Shown one piece after another: positions 22,923 through 36,000 of a DNA stretch of 64,000 bases. The translations under genes were made by a program, and so were the position numbers. Each line of letters begins with the position of its first letter. The stretch's first letter is position 1. The DNA is taken from positions 1 to 64,000 of the forward strand of contig JAPDOI010001852.1 in NCBI GenBank assembly GCA_029168955.1. The letters are read 5' to 3'. The notes under the pieces were generated by a model. The model saw nothing but the letters and a program-made list of their open reading frames with translations. It ran no database searches and was not told the DNA's origin. Source of the DNA: Aplectana chamaeleonis (Eukaryota; Nematoda; Chromadorea; Rhabditida; Cosmocercidae).

Positions 22923-24452
22923 TGAGCCTACATAGATCACTTCGAATGGAACAAAATGAGCTACAGTTAACCAGCACTCTCGGAACATAAATCCTTTGCA
23001 ATGAACGGACCAGAAACGTGATGCAATATTTATTGCCATAGAGTTGTGCTTCACAGATACAAAAAATAGTGAAGCCGCCAACTTCCACATTGCAAAATCC
23101 TGAGGGGGTAAATTCCATAATTTTAGTGAACACAGCTGGGGTTTTTTTAATCTCATATGATAAGGAGTGTGAAGATACGATTTGAAAATAATCTGATATA
23201 TCGTCAATCTCTGAATGGGGTGGGAGGAGCTGCGACGCTGCTTGGCGGGGAGAGCTGTGCGCGGGAAAAAGAGGGGAGGATGGCTATCGATCAAATGATT
23301 TCTAGCCCCATTGCTGAGCGAAGCTTTCTACTTGAGAGACAATAACGATACAGAGAAACACTGCCGGGAAGTCCAAACGATTCTGTATAACACCTATGTT
23401 AGGCCCCGTCTATAGCAGACGACCAGCGGCAAAGCGTCAAGGCGTCGAAGCATCATGGGCTTGACGGCTGGCGCATTCAGCGTGTCAGAGGGCGACACGT
23501 GGTAAACGATGGTATCGATAATATTGGTGACAGCCGTTACGTTCACTATGCCGGAACCGTCGGCGACTGGTCGGCTGAAGTGGTCGCTGGGGTGTCAGAT
23601 TAATAACAAATGCTGAAGATGCAAACCCCCCGCGTCACGGTACGTTCACTTGACGCTAGGACGTCTGCTATGGACGGAGCCTTATAGCATATGGCACCGA
23701 GTTTGCGCCGACCTTCAACAGTGAACGCGAAGTCTCTTCACGATCCATGCCGACGTTGCAACGAAGCCATGTCCGCAGTTTTCAAAGATCATAAAACTGC
23801 AGAATTGCCGCCTCGTTCGTAGCTGCCCGCTCACCGCTCTATTCACAGTCAGTAGTTCTCAACTGCTATAAAGACAAGAAAAATCTTCAAAAACGAAGAC
23901 AGAGACTTTACATTTGCAGAATCAAATCAAAAAGGTAAACAAACAATCACATCGATGTAGATTTCCACAACACAGAGTAAAAAAAAAGCTCATCAAGACG
24001 GACAAGAAAGAGCAGAGATAAACAACAAGGACAATCTTCAGCACCGGGACAGCAAATAAAGTGAACATTATACTCCAGAACAAAAAACTACACGTGATTT
24101 TAAAGAGCCTAGTCATATTTACTTCAGCGTCTCGCTGCCGCTGGCTTCCTCTGCAGGTATGATATTGATCAAATTTGGGATCTCGCAAATCGCAGACTTG
24201 CCACAAAAGCCAGCGGCAGAGTAACGCAGAGGTATGACTGCGCTTAAGGAAATTATAAATATTGCACATCACTAGAACACGACATACAAGGTGACTTAGG
24301 GGATAAAGGGAGGCAGTTATTCATTAAAGACCGATATTACCGATTTCAGAGAACAACTGGATCGTAACAACCTCCCAATCGCATGTTCGGAATGTCTCCA
24401 AAGCACATGGAGTGCTCATGAATCAATAATTAGCTCCAAAAATCTTTTAACG
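22923..24452. other. Spacer between pigm-1 and dph-5, with a TA-flanked MITE
   Basis: The 1.5-kb interval contains a 281-bp element at 23402-23682. Its ends GGCCCCGTCTATAGCAGACG and CGTCTGCTATGGACGGAGCC are inverted and flanked by TA, as for Tc1/mariner-type MITEs. Minus-strand acceptors TGATCTATGTAG (near 22929) and AACTGTAG (near 22965) lie just before the dph-5 ATG and could accept a splice leader. A hydrophobic minus-strand frame at 23922-24116 has no recognisable relatives. Confidence 0.55.
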
Positions 24453-27400
24453 TCACTCGCCCTTCCTCTTTGACACGGATTCAATCGACGAGTCGTAGCA
24501 GTATCTATGTTCCAGTTTCCACATGATGTAGCAGTTGACCACCAGAAACAAAAATGACGCGGCTCCAACGCATTCAAGCGTACGCCATTTACGGAACTCG
24601 TATAGATACGCGAAAAACAACCACACTCCTTGGCTAGCAAACCATATAGCGAGAAGGGAGACTGTTTCCTTCATTGTGATCTGGAAGGGAGCATGCTCGC
24701 TTCTGAACCCCACAATCGTCATAAACTCAGCATAGAAGCTCATAAACATAGCGAATAGACTCGTACGTCTCCTACCGTACGCCAAAATCGTTCAAAATAC
24801 CGGAAACGAGCCAGGATGGTTTTATTTTGACAAAGGCTGATACAGTCCGAATATTCAGGACAGCCCCAGTAGGACCATCCTGACACGTTTTGAAGGCCTT
24901 CATTGGCGTTGGCGATCCAGCATGAAGAGTAGGTTTTTGTTTACGTTGCTATCTCGGTCATGTTTACGAGCGTGTACTGTGCTTATCTGGGTCACAATCC
25001 GGTCCGCAAATGCGTCTCGACACGCTTAGCGGCCGCACGCGCTCGAGTCAATCTAGTTTCCAGCTCCAAAGCCGACTCGATATGGCTTTTTTATACAATT
25101 TTCTTCATTTTCGTTTAGCTTCCAGTTTCTAAAACCCACCTAGAGTCAACAGATCGGTAGCTGTGGCGCTGGAAACTCTTCCGACTCGAAAGCGCGCGGC
25201 CGCAAAGCGTGTCGAGACGCAATTGTGGACTGGAATTTGACCCAGATAAGCACAGTACGCTGCCTTTGAAGATAGGAAAGCTGATAAAGTTAACACACCT
25301 TGAATCTATCCGTAATAAGGGGAAGTAGAGCAATATACCACACAAAATACTGACTGGTGCACACTTTGTTGAATGTTACAAAAGCGAATGTACTCATGAA
25401 CCAGCAGAATGGAAGGTCATGATGATACCTAGAAGTCACTTTCCGCAATTAATTTCATCACATCAAGAACTTTCAAACATGTTACTATAAAAGGTCCGAA
25501 CTGAGTGAATTCCACCCCGGGTAGAGAGAAAATTGATTTGGAGCCTTCGAAAAATTAAAATCGTGAGTTTTCAGGGGCCACCTAGCCATTAAGGGAATTT
25601 CAGGAGCCTTAGTGCACTTCTCGGACTCCAGAGATTGGATTAAATTCCACAAAACTTTATCGAACTAGAAAACTACTTTTAGCCAGCCTTTTAGCCTACC
25701 GGATGAGATGTACTTTTCCAAAACCGTTTTTTTGGCGTAGAATACGATTATCGTCTTTGCAGCTGCCTAATACCACTGTGAAAAAGGTTCTCAACGTTTT
25801 CGTCAGATTTCCGCGCCTACTGTACCTTCGAAAATACGCATTGGACTTTGGGAAATCCGGTAACGGGCCTCATAACTGTGTTCAGCGACCAAAACGACCA
25901 CCCTGAGCGAAGTTTGGATGAAGACACTTTTTCTTTCATTTATACCAACTGAAGGGCTCTGAAAGCTTGGTAATATCGATGCATTCCTGAGCTTCATTGT
26001 TGCAACTTCAGAAAACTTTGTTTTCTAATTTTCTGAAGGCTCTGAAAGCGTTTAAAAATGTTTCAGGTTTGACTTAAATTCTCACAGGTGGGTTATTTTG
26101 GGCGCTGATCATGAATCTGGGGTTTTATTGTTGATTTTTCCGACTTGAATCGTTCAAAGCTTCCCATCGGGCGAAAATTTGAGGGGCAAGTCACGTCTTT
26201 TAACGATTTCAAGAGTGCTACGATAGATATGGCTCAAATTGTTGCTCGGAAGTCATTTGAAGTGCTGAAAACGAATTTGTGGCCAGTCCATCGATTTTTG
26301 ACAGATTACTGTGGGTATACGGTATTTCGGTCGAAGTTTCAGATTTGACTTAAAATTTGTATACTGGTGTTATTCGGGGTGGTGAATACGAATTTATCGT
26401 CCATTTGTCGATTTTCGGAACACTAAAGCAGGTTTTACCCCCTAAATTGTATGTTACCCACCATAACCTTCAGTAAACCTCAGAATTTCGACAAACGGAT
26501 TCCAGCTTCGTGTTCACCACCCTAGATTACCCCTACATGCAAGCTTCGAGCCGAATCAGAAAATTTTCTTTCGAGACACCCTGAAAATTGCCTGGTTCCC
26601 TTACCTTCTTCAAGAACTTTGAAAACGCTCATACCTGCTTGCAGAGTGAGTCTAGGCAGCTGCGAAGAGCATATTCGGACTTTATGCCCTAAAAGGGTTT
26701 TAGAAAAGTACATTCTATTCAGAATGGCCAGGCTGACTAAAAGTAGTTCCCTTGTAAGTAGCTATTTGTGATGTTCAACACAAATACACACTGCTTTTAT
26801 CGTATATCGGACTGTGGAACTCGATAAGGAAAGACTATTAATGAAGAACAACCTGAACGAGTAGTACACGACGAGCCCCATTTGTGGCACAAACGCCAGA
26901 AATCCGACCAGTTTCGAAACGTATTCATCATTATCAACCATGCGAAGAATCTTAGACGAACTTTAGTATTTTTAAAAGAGAAATGTTCCGAAATTCACAG
27001 ATATTTGAATTTTTCTTAGCTAATACTCACATAAAAGTATGGCGAGAAGTTGTGCTGAATATCTCGACGTTTTATGTGGTATAAAAGGAATTCTTCCAAG
27101 AGAATTTCGCCATATATTGCATAGAAAAACACCACAATCGCGCCAAAGCATCCCAGACTAATCTGAAAGTCTAAAAATTGATAGCTGTCGGCTAGAGATC
27201 AAAAATTAAACCCACCAGGGCGAAAGCAAATCCCTTCCAGTTTTCAAGAAGCTGCTTGATACTAGCAAATATGCACGGTCTGGCAGAAAATTGACAAAGG
27301 TGGAGGAATATGGATGGCAAGTATATTACAGGATAAATTTTCAAATGAACTGCGAGAGCACCATGCGCCACAGCCGCCGCAATCCACTGAAAAGCACTAG

Positions 27401-30400
27401 CCCAGACTAACTATTCGAGACGAAATAAAGCCAAATACCATCAAAATCCAACCGACCTGTCCCTTCTTGAGCAGATAGAGGGTGAAAAGCACGGCTGCCA
27501 CTACAAGCACATCGGCGCTGCCCCTTGAAATCAATAAAAATCTTTGAAACAAAAAAAAACAAATTGAAATGGAAAACCTTGCGGATATGATCGCCGTCAA
27601 AGGATTCGCCAGCCAGAAGATTACCACCGATTGAACAGCTGAATCTTCGGTACATTCTCGTAAATCGCTGAAAAAAACAGGCATTCTGCAAAATGAGGCA
27701 TTTTCCATTTCAATTAAGACATTAAAAGGATAATAATTTAGGCACGGTGGCGACACTGGTCAAACAGACACACCTCTTCCTCTTTCGATCGGATTTGTCC
27801 GATGGCATCATCTGAAAGTACATCCATCCAACGATTATATCGAAAACGCAGAACAGATACTTTCCTGGAAAAAAATTCTCCAATTAAACAGTCCAGTACA
27901 AGGATAGGTAACAAAATAAGTGGCACTCCGGCACGCGGAGTGGACTATAAACCACCCCATTACGACCAAATCGGGCCTCGTGAACCGCACAAAAAAGGAA
28001 AACTCACCAAAATCTTTATATGTATTGTTGGGAAGGAGGATCCACGCCAACGCTGGAGTATATCTGAAAAAAAAACTAACAAAACGTAATAATGATCTTA
28101 CGGCTACCTTTCAATTTTTTCCGTAAAATTTGCGACTGACCGCCACACACTCGCCCTGCACGCGCTGGACTGCAATCTTAGGCCCACTGGGGTCTTTTGG
28201 TGAAGAATCGCAGTATCATGATTCGATTACGAAGTGAAAGCGTGGCACGATACTGATCAATACAGCAAAAGAAATATGCGTGCGAATCGCAGCAGTGGAA
28301 CACTAGACCTATTTTAGAGTTCTGTGGCAACGCGGCGCGATAAGATATGGTCATTGCTCGATAGCGCGCAGCTTGTCGATTCACATATAAAACACGACAC
28401 CCCACCGCGGTCGAATTCTAAAACACTCCCAAGGCGTACAGCACATTTCCCGCGAGACCCGTTTCTAGAGGCTACGAAATTATGCGCCATGAGTATCGAA
28501 CAACATAGTTTTCGATTCTGATTGGGGGCGTGGTATCGCGGCTCTCAAGTGACGAGATTCTATGCTGGGCGGCAGCAACGCAGGAGCCGATTCGAATTTA
28601 GGGGACGTTTACACCCTCGCCGCCGAGCGGCGCGGCATAATGCATTCCTGTAATATTGATCATGCAGCGCGACACGATCGATATCGTAAGACTGCACTTC
28701 GCAGTGCCGCTCGGCGGCGGAAGTGCCAACGACCCCTTAGGCGCGCTATTTATCATTGGAGCGCAGCGACGATGCGCCCTCTGAACGAAATTGGCGAGTT
28801 TTTAAAGCCATGTCCTGATGAAAAATCGCGCCTCAACGATGAGCGTAGCCAGCGACGAAGCAGGGAAACAGTACCAAGCCGGGATCGTACTTCCAGCGAC
28901 GTGGCGCAATGTTTAATATCAATACAGACCAAAAATCGATATGGCTGACATGCACTGTCGGTGTCGTGGATCGCGGGAGGTATGATTTTGGCCTTATATA
29001 AGCGTCATAGCCAGTAGGTGGCCACCAGTGATGGTGCAGAACATTTTTGTCGCCGGCGTCACCTACTGAAGGGGGGCAACGCACCCCGCATGCCGCTCGG
29101 GATGTTAAACATTGTGCCGCGTCGCTCGTCGCTGGAAGTATGTACGCGGCCTCATACCGTTATGCCGCTTCGTCTTCGGCTACGCCTACCGTTTTAACGC
29201 AATTTTTATCAGGATCCGGCTTCAAAAATTAGCTATCCAGAATGCCTTGTCACCGTCGTCACGGATTCTATTGAACGACTGACGCCATGATTCTACCACC
29301 TCACGCGCAGGGCTTGCGAACCTAGCACAGTAAAAAAGGAGTAGCCGCGGACGAATATAGCCATCTGGACATGACAGAAATCAGCCGAGTTCACATCCTG
29401 GGCTTCTTCGGAGGGCCTGAAACCCGCCCTGCTAACGACACGCTAAACTACGCGGCTACGCTTCATCTCTTTCGTATGCTGTCCCCACAAGGCATGCTCC
29501 GCGGGTTAAAGACGCACCACACACTGAGGGAGAAACTCGGACGATTTTTACATTCTGACGCGACGAGCCCGGCGGAAATTGGTTCTGTTTACTTCATCGC
29601 TACAGCGCATTTACCATATTCTTCCAAAATTTTGCAACGGTTACAGTTAACGCGCTCTAGCGACGAAACAAAGAGAGCGGATTTTCGCCGCGTGCGTCGC
29701 ATCAGAACGTAGAGCTCGTCCGAACGCCTCACTTGGTTCGTAGTGTACAGTGCACCTACGACCCATACTCCGCGTCAAAGCCAGGTAGTGGCGACCAGCA
29801 GTGATAAAGATTATTTTTGCAGCCGGCGTCACGGGATGTTGATCGAATCTACAGCACGGGAGCAGTTTGGCTGGCACACGTGGCGCGCGCGGCAGAAAAC
29901 CGCTGCGTGCACGTCGTCGTTGGGACGCGTTAACCATGGGACCTCTAACACGAGAAATAGTTGGCGCTCGGTTACCAACGACGACGCGCGCGTCACGTGT
30001 GTCAGCCGAGTCGCTCCCGCGCTGCGGATTCGATCAACATCCCGGCGTCACGCTCAGCTATCGGCGCGGCATCATGCTTACCCCCCCCCCACCCCCAGCA
30101 CACCTGACGCTCGGCAGTATTTTCTCAGGAGGTAGCGTATATAATACCTGTAAGTATCCCTATCGAACGGACTTCCTCCAGCAGCTACATGCTTCGCTGC
30201 ATCACTATAGACGCTGTAGTCAATGTCAGTGAAATTTACCTGAAAATTTTCACTCAAACTTGGCCGAAAAAGGGTAAGGAAAACGCTCTTCTAAATGAAA
30301 AAAAACTGGTCCAGAGGAACTAGCACGAAATCACGGTGTCGCTATAAGCGGTTTGTTTCACTTAACGACTATGTATGGCCATCGCGATGAGCTTTCTAGA

Positions 30401-30587
30401 TCAGTACCCAAAAACGAGAATGCAAACCCACATGGAACATATAGTCATGGATGTTTGAATAGAGCACTAATATGAAACGCGCGGCCAAAGCGATGAATAA
30501 GATCTGAAAGGACAAATTAATACGCAGAAAATATACCGAAAATCCCAAAAATTCAATCAATGGGAACATACCCGTTCCCTGGTCCAT
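24453..30587 (-). CDS. pigm-1: GPI mannosyltransferase I catalytic subunit (PIG-M)
   Basis: PIG-M adds the first mannose, from dolichol-phosphate-mannose, to the GPI-anchor precursor in the ER lumen. Twelve minus-strand exons are 30587-30537, 30503-30432, 30239-30148, 28063-28008, 27864-27774, 27667-27578, 27523-27457, 27386-27216, 27162-27031, 26950-26853, 25428-25299 and 24680-24453. They sum to 1278 nt, 425 residues (human about 423), with all phases matching. The DXD motif is in FTDIDY (44-49). Family blocks are [72 protein letters not shown] and [14 protein letters not shown]. It is multi-spanning, with a charged C-terminus SKRKGE. The first ATG gives a short leader before the first membrane segment; this start is the least certain part. 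Introns 3, 10 and 11 hold repeats. Two donors are GTGGGT. Confidence 0.95.
24971..25260. mobile_element. 290-bp MITE in the last pigm-1 intron
   Basis: The left arm (GTACTGTGCTTATCTGGGTC, TGCGTCTCGACACGCTT, GCGGCCGC) is matched in inverse order by the right arm (GCGGCCGC, AAGCGTGTCGAGACGC, GACCCAGATAAGCACAGTAC). A separate small hairpin, CAGGATGGT...ACCATCCTG, lies beside it at 24812-24881. Neither has coding capacity. Confidence 0.7.
25660..26750. mobile_element. 1.1-kb foldback element, copy 2, pigm-1 intron 10
   Basis: The left end around 25670 (AACTACTTTTAGCCAGCC) pairs with the right end around 26735 (GGCTGACTAAAAGTAGTT). The right arm shares ACCCTAGATTACCCCTACAT, CTAGGCAGCTGCGAAGAGCAT and related words with the foldback at 11549-12553. 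It is more diverged and has an extra duplicated arm segment near 26050-26400. It is non-coding. Confidence 0.65.
28618..29150. repeat. Two inverted repeats in pigm-1 intron 3
   Basis: CGCCGCCGAGCGGC near 28619 pairs with GCCGCTCGGCGGCGG near 28706. A second pair is CGTACTTCCAGCGACG...GCGCAATGTTTAATA (28886-28921) against GTTAAACATTGTGCCGCG...CGTCGCTGGAAGTATG (29103-29142). A module containing GTGATGGTGCAGAACATTTTTGTCGCCGGCGTCAC near 29029 recurs, diverged, near 29797. It is probably a composite of small non-autonomous elements. Confidence 0.5.
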
Positions 30588-32079
30588 GGTTGAGGACTTC
30601 TTTGCCTTATGGAATGCATCTGCAGCTCACAACAGGGCCCTAAACCGGATTTTTTACGCCTTCTCGGGATTTATCGACGCCAGAGGCAAAAACTCGAGAA
30701 AGGCGAGTACTTTTAGGGAATCAATAGACGGAATAGAAAGGAAGCTGCGAAAAACAGCAGTGCAAAACTAAGAATTGCTTCGACTGAATGCACTTAAATG
30801 GTGCCGACTAAACTCAATAAACCGCTAGAGCCGACAGTTGAATTGTGTCCACCCATTTGCATCTATTTTAGTTAGCCTCTACTACTTTGGCGCTATCGCA
30901 GAAAGGGGGGGGGGAACTATGGTATCGCACTTAGCCACACTCATTTTACATACCACCGACCAATTTGAAAACCAACCCGAGGTTTTCCTCCCTTTCCGAA
31001 AAATCAATAGACTTTGCCGCAAGAAAAAATAGGCGTGTAGAAGTGCGATATCAAAGTGCCCCCCCCCCTTATGCAATTGCACCATTCTTTCTGCAACATC
31101 AAAAATGAATCGAATTTTGAGGCCCCATGACAATGCTCACTCGCGTGCGTACGACTCACGGTCGGGTGAGTGTCGCACGCGCGGCGAAGGCGGAAAACCC
31201 AGTATACTTTAAAAAGGATTCACCATTCATACGAGACAACGCCTACCATTAGCGACAGGAAATGAACACAGGAAAGTGAATAATTTCCCAGGAAACGCCG
31301 CTTTGGGGACACTGAGTCGCCGCCCACTTCGCCGCGGCTTAGACCTCTCCATTTTCTTCAATCTATTGACATAACCTTCCGACACGACTTTTCCCGAGAA
31401 AAGGTTGGTATCAGTTTTTCAGACATATTTAATGCTCCCATTTTGGATCCAGCAATACAAGTATTGTTTCGAACTACTACAAAAGTTTCAGAATCTTTTC
31501 TGTGGGGAGAGTTGTAACCCCGTCAAATCTGGAGATGGTACGCTCCGTAGACGGGCGTTCACGCCCGTGTTAGCTATGTATCGAATTTTGACTCAATTAC
31601 ACATGATGGGGGTCGAGGATGAAATTCGCAAAATCCTCATGAATTTCCCCACCTACGGGTTACAAACATTAGGGCAAAATCATATAACGTTTGGCACCCA
31701 ATCTGAGAAGCCTAAATATTCCAGGGTAATTAAGACTAACCTTTCCTCACTAACGCAGATCCTTATTCTTCCAGCGTCCTCGTGTGCAACAGCTATAACT
31801 GGCGAAACGCTTCCAGGCTACTTCAGAAAAAAAGGTATTTTGGCTGGGCTATAGGACAGATACATGAGAACGAGCGTGACGTTTGATGGAAGCAGCTGCA
31901 CACATTGTGACTTTCTTCGCGAGATTCTCTGTTTGACATATATTGACCCCCCCCCCCCTGCTGCAAAAGCACCTCAAAAGACCACTACATTCAAAACACT
32001 AAAAACTAACAAATATTAAATACAAAGGTCAAAGCAAAAATAACAAATATAAGAAAACTATTGAAAACAAAAAGAAATT
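30588..32079. other. 5' flank of pigm-1, with a poly-G-ended MITE
   Basis: No gene was recognised. A 168-bp inverted-repeat element spans 30903-31070. Its ends are AAGGGGGGGGGGAACTATGG and the complementary CCCCCCCCCTT, with GGTATCGCACTT pairing with AAGTGCGATATC. A 149-codon frame at 31405-31854 has no visible domain. A C13 run lies near 31948. Core promoter elements could not be identified. Confidence 0.5.
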
Positions 32080-33074
32080 GAACTTGTTAGTCCTTCTCTT
32101 TTTCCTGTCATGCCTGACTCTGTATGGTTTCACCCGGGGGAATTGTCGGAGCTACTAGCCAAATGGCCTAATTCGTTTTCTGATACGCCTGATCACATAC
32201 CATTATGTTTCATTAAAAAGGTGATTGATATCATAGTTAGCCCACTTGCACATATTTTCAACCTGAGTTTTATGCGTGGAGATGTTCCGAGTAGATGGCG
32301 TACATCCTTTGTTACTCCTATACCAAAGAAGAAGCCATTTTCTGATCCCAACAATTACCGTCCCATCAGTATTACGTCTATCTTTGCAAGGCTTTTCGAA
32401 AAAGTAATAAAAAAATTATGGCTCATCTAGAGGAGCACTCCATCATTTCGGAACACCAAAATGGTTTTCAAAAGGGTAAATCGACAATTTCGGCTATGCT
32501 GGAGTCACTTGATGATTGGACGCGTGCGCTGGACAAAGATATAGGTGTAGATGTTATTTACCTTGATTTTTCCAAGGCATTTGACAGAGTTTCTCATCGC
32601 AAATTAGTAAACAAACTGGAAATAGTGGGTATCCATCCACGTATAGTGGCTTGGATTCGTGCTTTTCTCACGGGTAGAACTTTCAGGGTCAGGCTTAATA
32701 GTACGTTCTCCTCTCCCTTTGCAGTCCTTAGTGGTGTTCCCCAGGGGGGAAGTACTTTCACCAATTCTCTTTAATATCTATACGTATGAACTTCCCTCGA
32801 TCATATCCTTGAACAACGTCGGCTGTTCGGCATTCGCTGATGACTTTAAGTTGTATAAACCTATTTTGACAATGGAGGATTCGAGTGTTTGCAAAAAGCT
32901 CTCAACGATGTAGCCAAATGGTCGAATGAATGGAAATTGCCGCTTTCCAGAGAAAAGACTAAAGTGATGAAGCTTGGTAAGAGGCGAGTTAGTCGCTTCT
33001 ATACTATCGACGGTTTGCAGTTGAGCGAGGTCAGCGAGATTAAGGACCTTGGTTTTCTTATCAAGGATGATCTT
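32080..33074 (+). pseudogene. CR1/Jockey-like LINE, reverse transcriptase 5' part
   Basis: A 5'-truncated LINE begins within the reverse transcriptase. Recognisable blocks are TPIPKKKPFSDPNNYRPIS, QNGFQKGKSTISAM, VIYLDFSKAFDRVSH, GVPQGG, LSPILFNIYTYELP and AFADDFKLY. At least three frameshifts, near 32415, 32750 and 32885, break it. The endonuclease and ORF1 are absent. Coding stops abruptly at 33074, where LINE-B1 is inserted, and resumes in the same frame at 39992. Confidence 0.9.
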
Positions 33075-36000
33075 CTTCTTCTTCTTCTTCTGCAGCCTCG
33101 AAGTGGTTTTTGTCATAGGTTGAGGAACTGGGCGGCCTTCACAGGATTCGTCCAAAGGTCCATTGTTGTTAAGGAGGTAGGTCTCTTCGGGCACATGAAC
33201 AAGTGCGCCGTGTCGTGTCCGGGAGCACCACAGTCCGGGCATGCGTCTGGTCGGCTGCTGTCGATCTTGTTGACGTAAGACATGAGCAGAATAGAGTGAC
33301 CACAGCGCAGCGATGCAAGAGCACATCTGGCTCGTCTGCCGAGTTGAGACTCGGACTCGCAAACCCGAGGCGGCACCGTTCCCAAGATAGGGTTCACAGC
33401 CGCCTTTGCTAGATATCCTCGAACAAATTGCGTGTGCTCCTCACGCAGATGACGAAACCTTTCCATGTTGGAGTCGGCCCATCTCTGTACATCAACTTTA
33501 CGAGGAGCATCGGCGAACGGCGTCCTTATCGACCTCTCTCTTATGGGCTTCATGATTCTCTTTGACGGATAATTCGGCTGCCTCAGAACATTAATATACA
33601 TCTGCTGTGCCTGGAGTTCACAATGCTCCTTGACCGGCAATATGCAGGCCTCCGCGTGAAGATGCTCCACCGGGGAGCTCCTTGCACAACCGGTAGCAAT
33701 TCTAAGCGCAGCATTCTGTACACGCTGCAGCTTGATCCAGGAGCTGTCAGACACCAGGTGCTGCCACACTGGTGCCGCATATTCCAGCGCCGGCTGAAGT
33801 ATTGCTCTGTAGGTTCTCAATATAGTCTCTCGGCTGCTTCCCATGATGTTCCTCCGAGAGCTCTCAAGATATTAAGTCTAGCCTTGACGACTGTTTGTTT
33901 CTGTTCCGCGTTTTTGTGGAACTTCAGTGAGGGATCAAGAATAAGGCCAAGCAGCTTGGGGAATTTTGCTGCTGGCAACAGGTCACCATCCCATTTGACA
34001 TCTGGATGGGCACTGTGTTCCTTGGTGTTCGTTGTGAACACTGAAACAGAGGATTTTGCGGCAGAGACTGTGAGCATCATTTTATCGAGGAAGAGCTTCA
34101 ACTCGACGAGATAGGCGCTGATCTTGTTAGCGGCTATCTGCAGGTCACGATCCTGGCACATGATGGTGATGTCGTCGGCATACATAACAATCCTTACATC
34201 ATTGGGAGGCTCGGGAATGTCCTCAAGATACAGGCTGAATAGGGCAGGGACAACACTCCGCCTTGCGGAACACCGGCTGCTATTGGAATGCTATCGGATA
34301 CATGATTCTGGAACAGAACCTTAGCACGGCGGCCTTTAGTGAACGCTGCAATCCATCGCTTCTGCCATGATGGTAGCGACGACTTGAGCAGTTTCTCGGA
34401 CAGCAGTCCAAAGTTAACAGAGTCAAAAGCTTTGCTCAGGTCGAGGGCGACGGCCACCGTTCTCAGGGCTTTCTCATGTTGAACCCATCGACCGCAAAGC
34501 TCACGATCTCCAATAGAGCTGTAGTAGTGGAGTGAAGTTTCCTGAACCCATGCTGATGCTGCTGTCGCTCATTTTGATCAGCCAGGTCCGTCACGATCAA
34601 CTTTTCAGCTAATTTAGCGACGGGCGATAACAGGCTTATTGGTCGAAAGCCTTTTGTCGTGCTTTGAGACTCGCCTGGCTTTGGCAACGGTATCAGATTG
34701 GCTGTCTTCCAAGCTTGGGGTAGAGTGCAGTTCCGGAAAGAAGTGTTAATGATATCTGCAAGCATCGGTAGAAGTTCCGTGGGAAGCTTCTTCAGGATGG
34801 CTGGGGAGATACCTTCAGGTCCGATAGCCTTCGAATGCTGCCGAGATGTCGTACGTTCGTGCCGTGGCAGTGTGGAGGAAAGAAGATCGCCTCCGTGCAA
34901 ACCGACGTCAACCCCTCCGAGAAGAGGGTTTTTGTCATGGGAGAAGGTGCTGGTCGGCCGCTCTCCTGAGATTTTATTACAAAGGGCCGGCGTCGAGAGG
35001 AATCAGGTCCAGCACGGAAATATCCATGTGCCACCTGCGGCGAGATGTTACCTGGCATAAAACAAGTGTCCCGTGCCTCGGATCGCGAAGGTGGGTGCAC
35101 TTCTCCTGTTCGGGCCTCAGTTCTGTGAGGCATCATGACTCATCCTTTCGTTGTGTCCTATGCTCTGCCCCCAACAACTCTGATTCCTCAATTACCAACC
35201 GCCCCCTCTCCATTGTTCACATTAATCTCAGCGGCCTTCGCAACAAGTTATCTGAACTCTCTCTATTCGCACGTTCTCATCACCCGGATGTTATCATGGT
35301 TCAAGAAACCAAGCTCTCTCCATCTACCACTTATCCCCAACCTAACATTCCGGGCTACACCGCCTATCACATGCCAAGGACAGCTCTTGGGGGCGGAGTG
35401 TCTACTTTCGTTCAATCTGCCTTACCTTCTCACATTATCCCTAATACTCCTAAGGACGGTACTCTCAGAGTACATTCCTGTCCCACCTCCCCTCAAAACC
35501 CCTTTATCTCTATTTAACATATATATTCCTCCTATATCATCTTGTCCCCTTATAATCCTATTCCCCTCCTTAAGCAGTTGTACGACTGCTCACTCTCCCC
35601 TTCAGCTGTCTTTGCGGGTGACTTCAATGCTCACACGTTCTGTTCCGCTCTTGATTCTGACGCCAGAGGAAGATGTCGAAGAATGGGCTGAGGAGTGTGA
35701 CCTGGTTATCCTCAATGATGACCAGCCCACTCGTCTCCCTGCCAACGGCCGACCGTCTAGCCCAGACATCTCTCTTGTGTCATCCAATCTCTCTAATGCT
35801 TGCACGTGGTCCACATCCACAACTCTCTCCAGTGATCACATTCCCGTCTTTGTCTATATTGATCTCTCTGACTCTCTTGCCCCTTACTCTGGTTTTCGTC
35901 ATCGTACTTATCTTAATTTAGGCCTAGCAGACTGGACCCTGTTCAGAGATGTTGCACTTCGCCATGCGGTCGACTACCCATGGAATGGTGATGTTCATCA

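Noticed and set aside
23922..24116. Small hydrophobic minus-strand frame between pigm-1 and dph-5
   Set aside because: Two hydrophobic stretches but no recognisable family, no splice support and no conserved motif; AT-rich sequence easily encodes such frames.
31405..31854. 149-codon plus-strand frame upstream of pigm-1
   Set aside because: No domain or homologue recognised; isolated, with no supporting gene structure.
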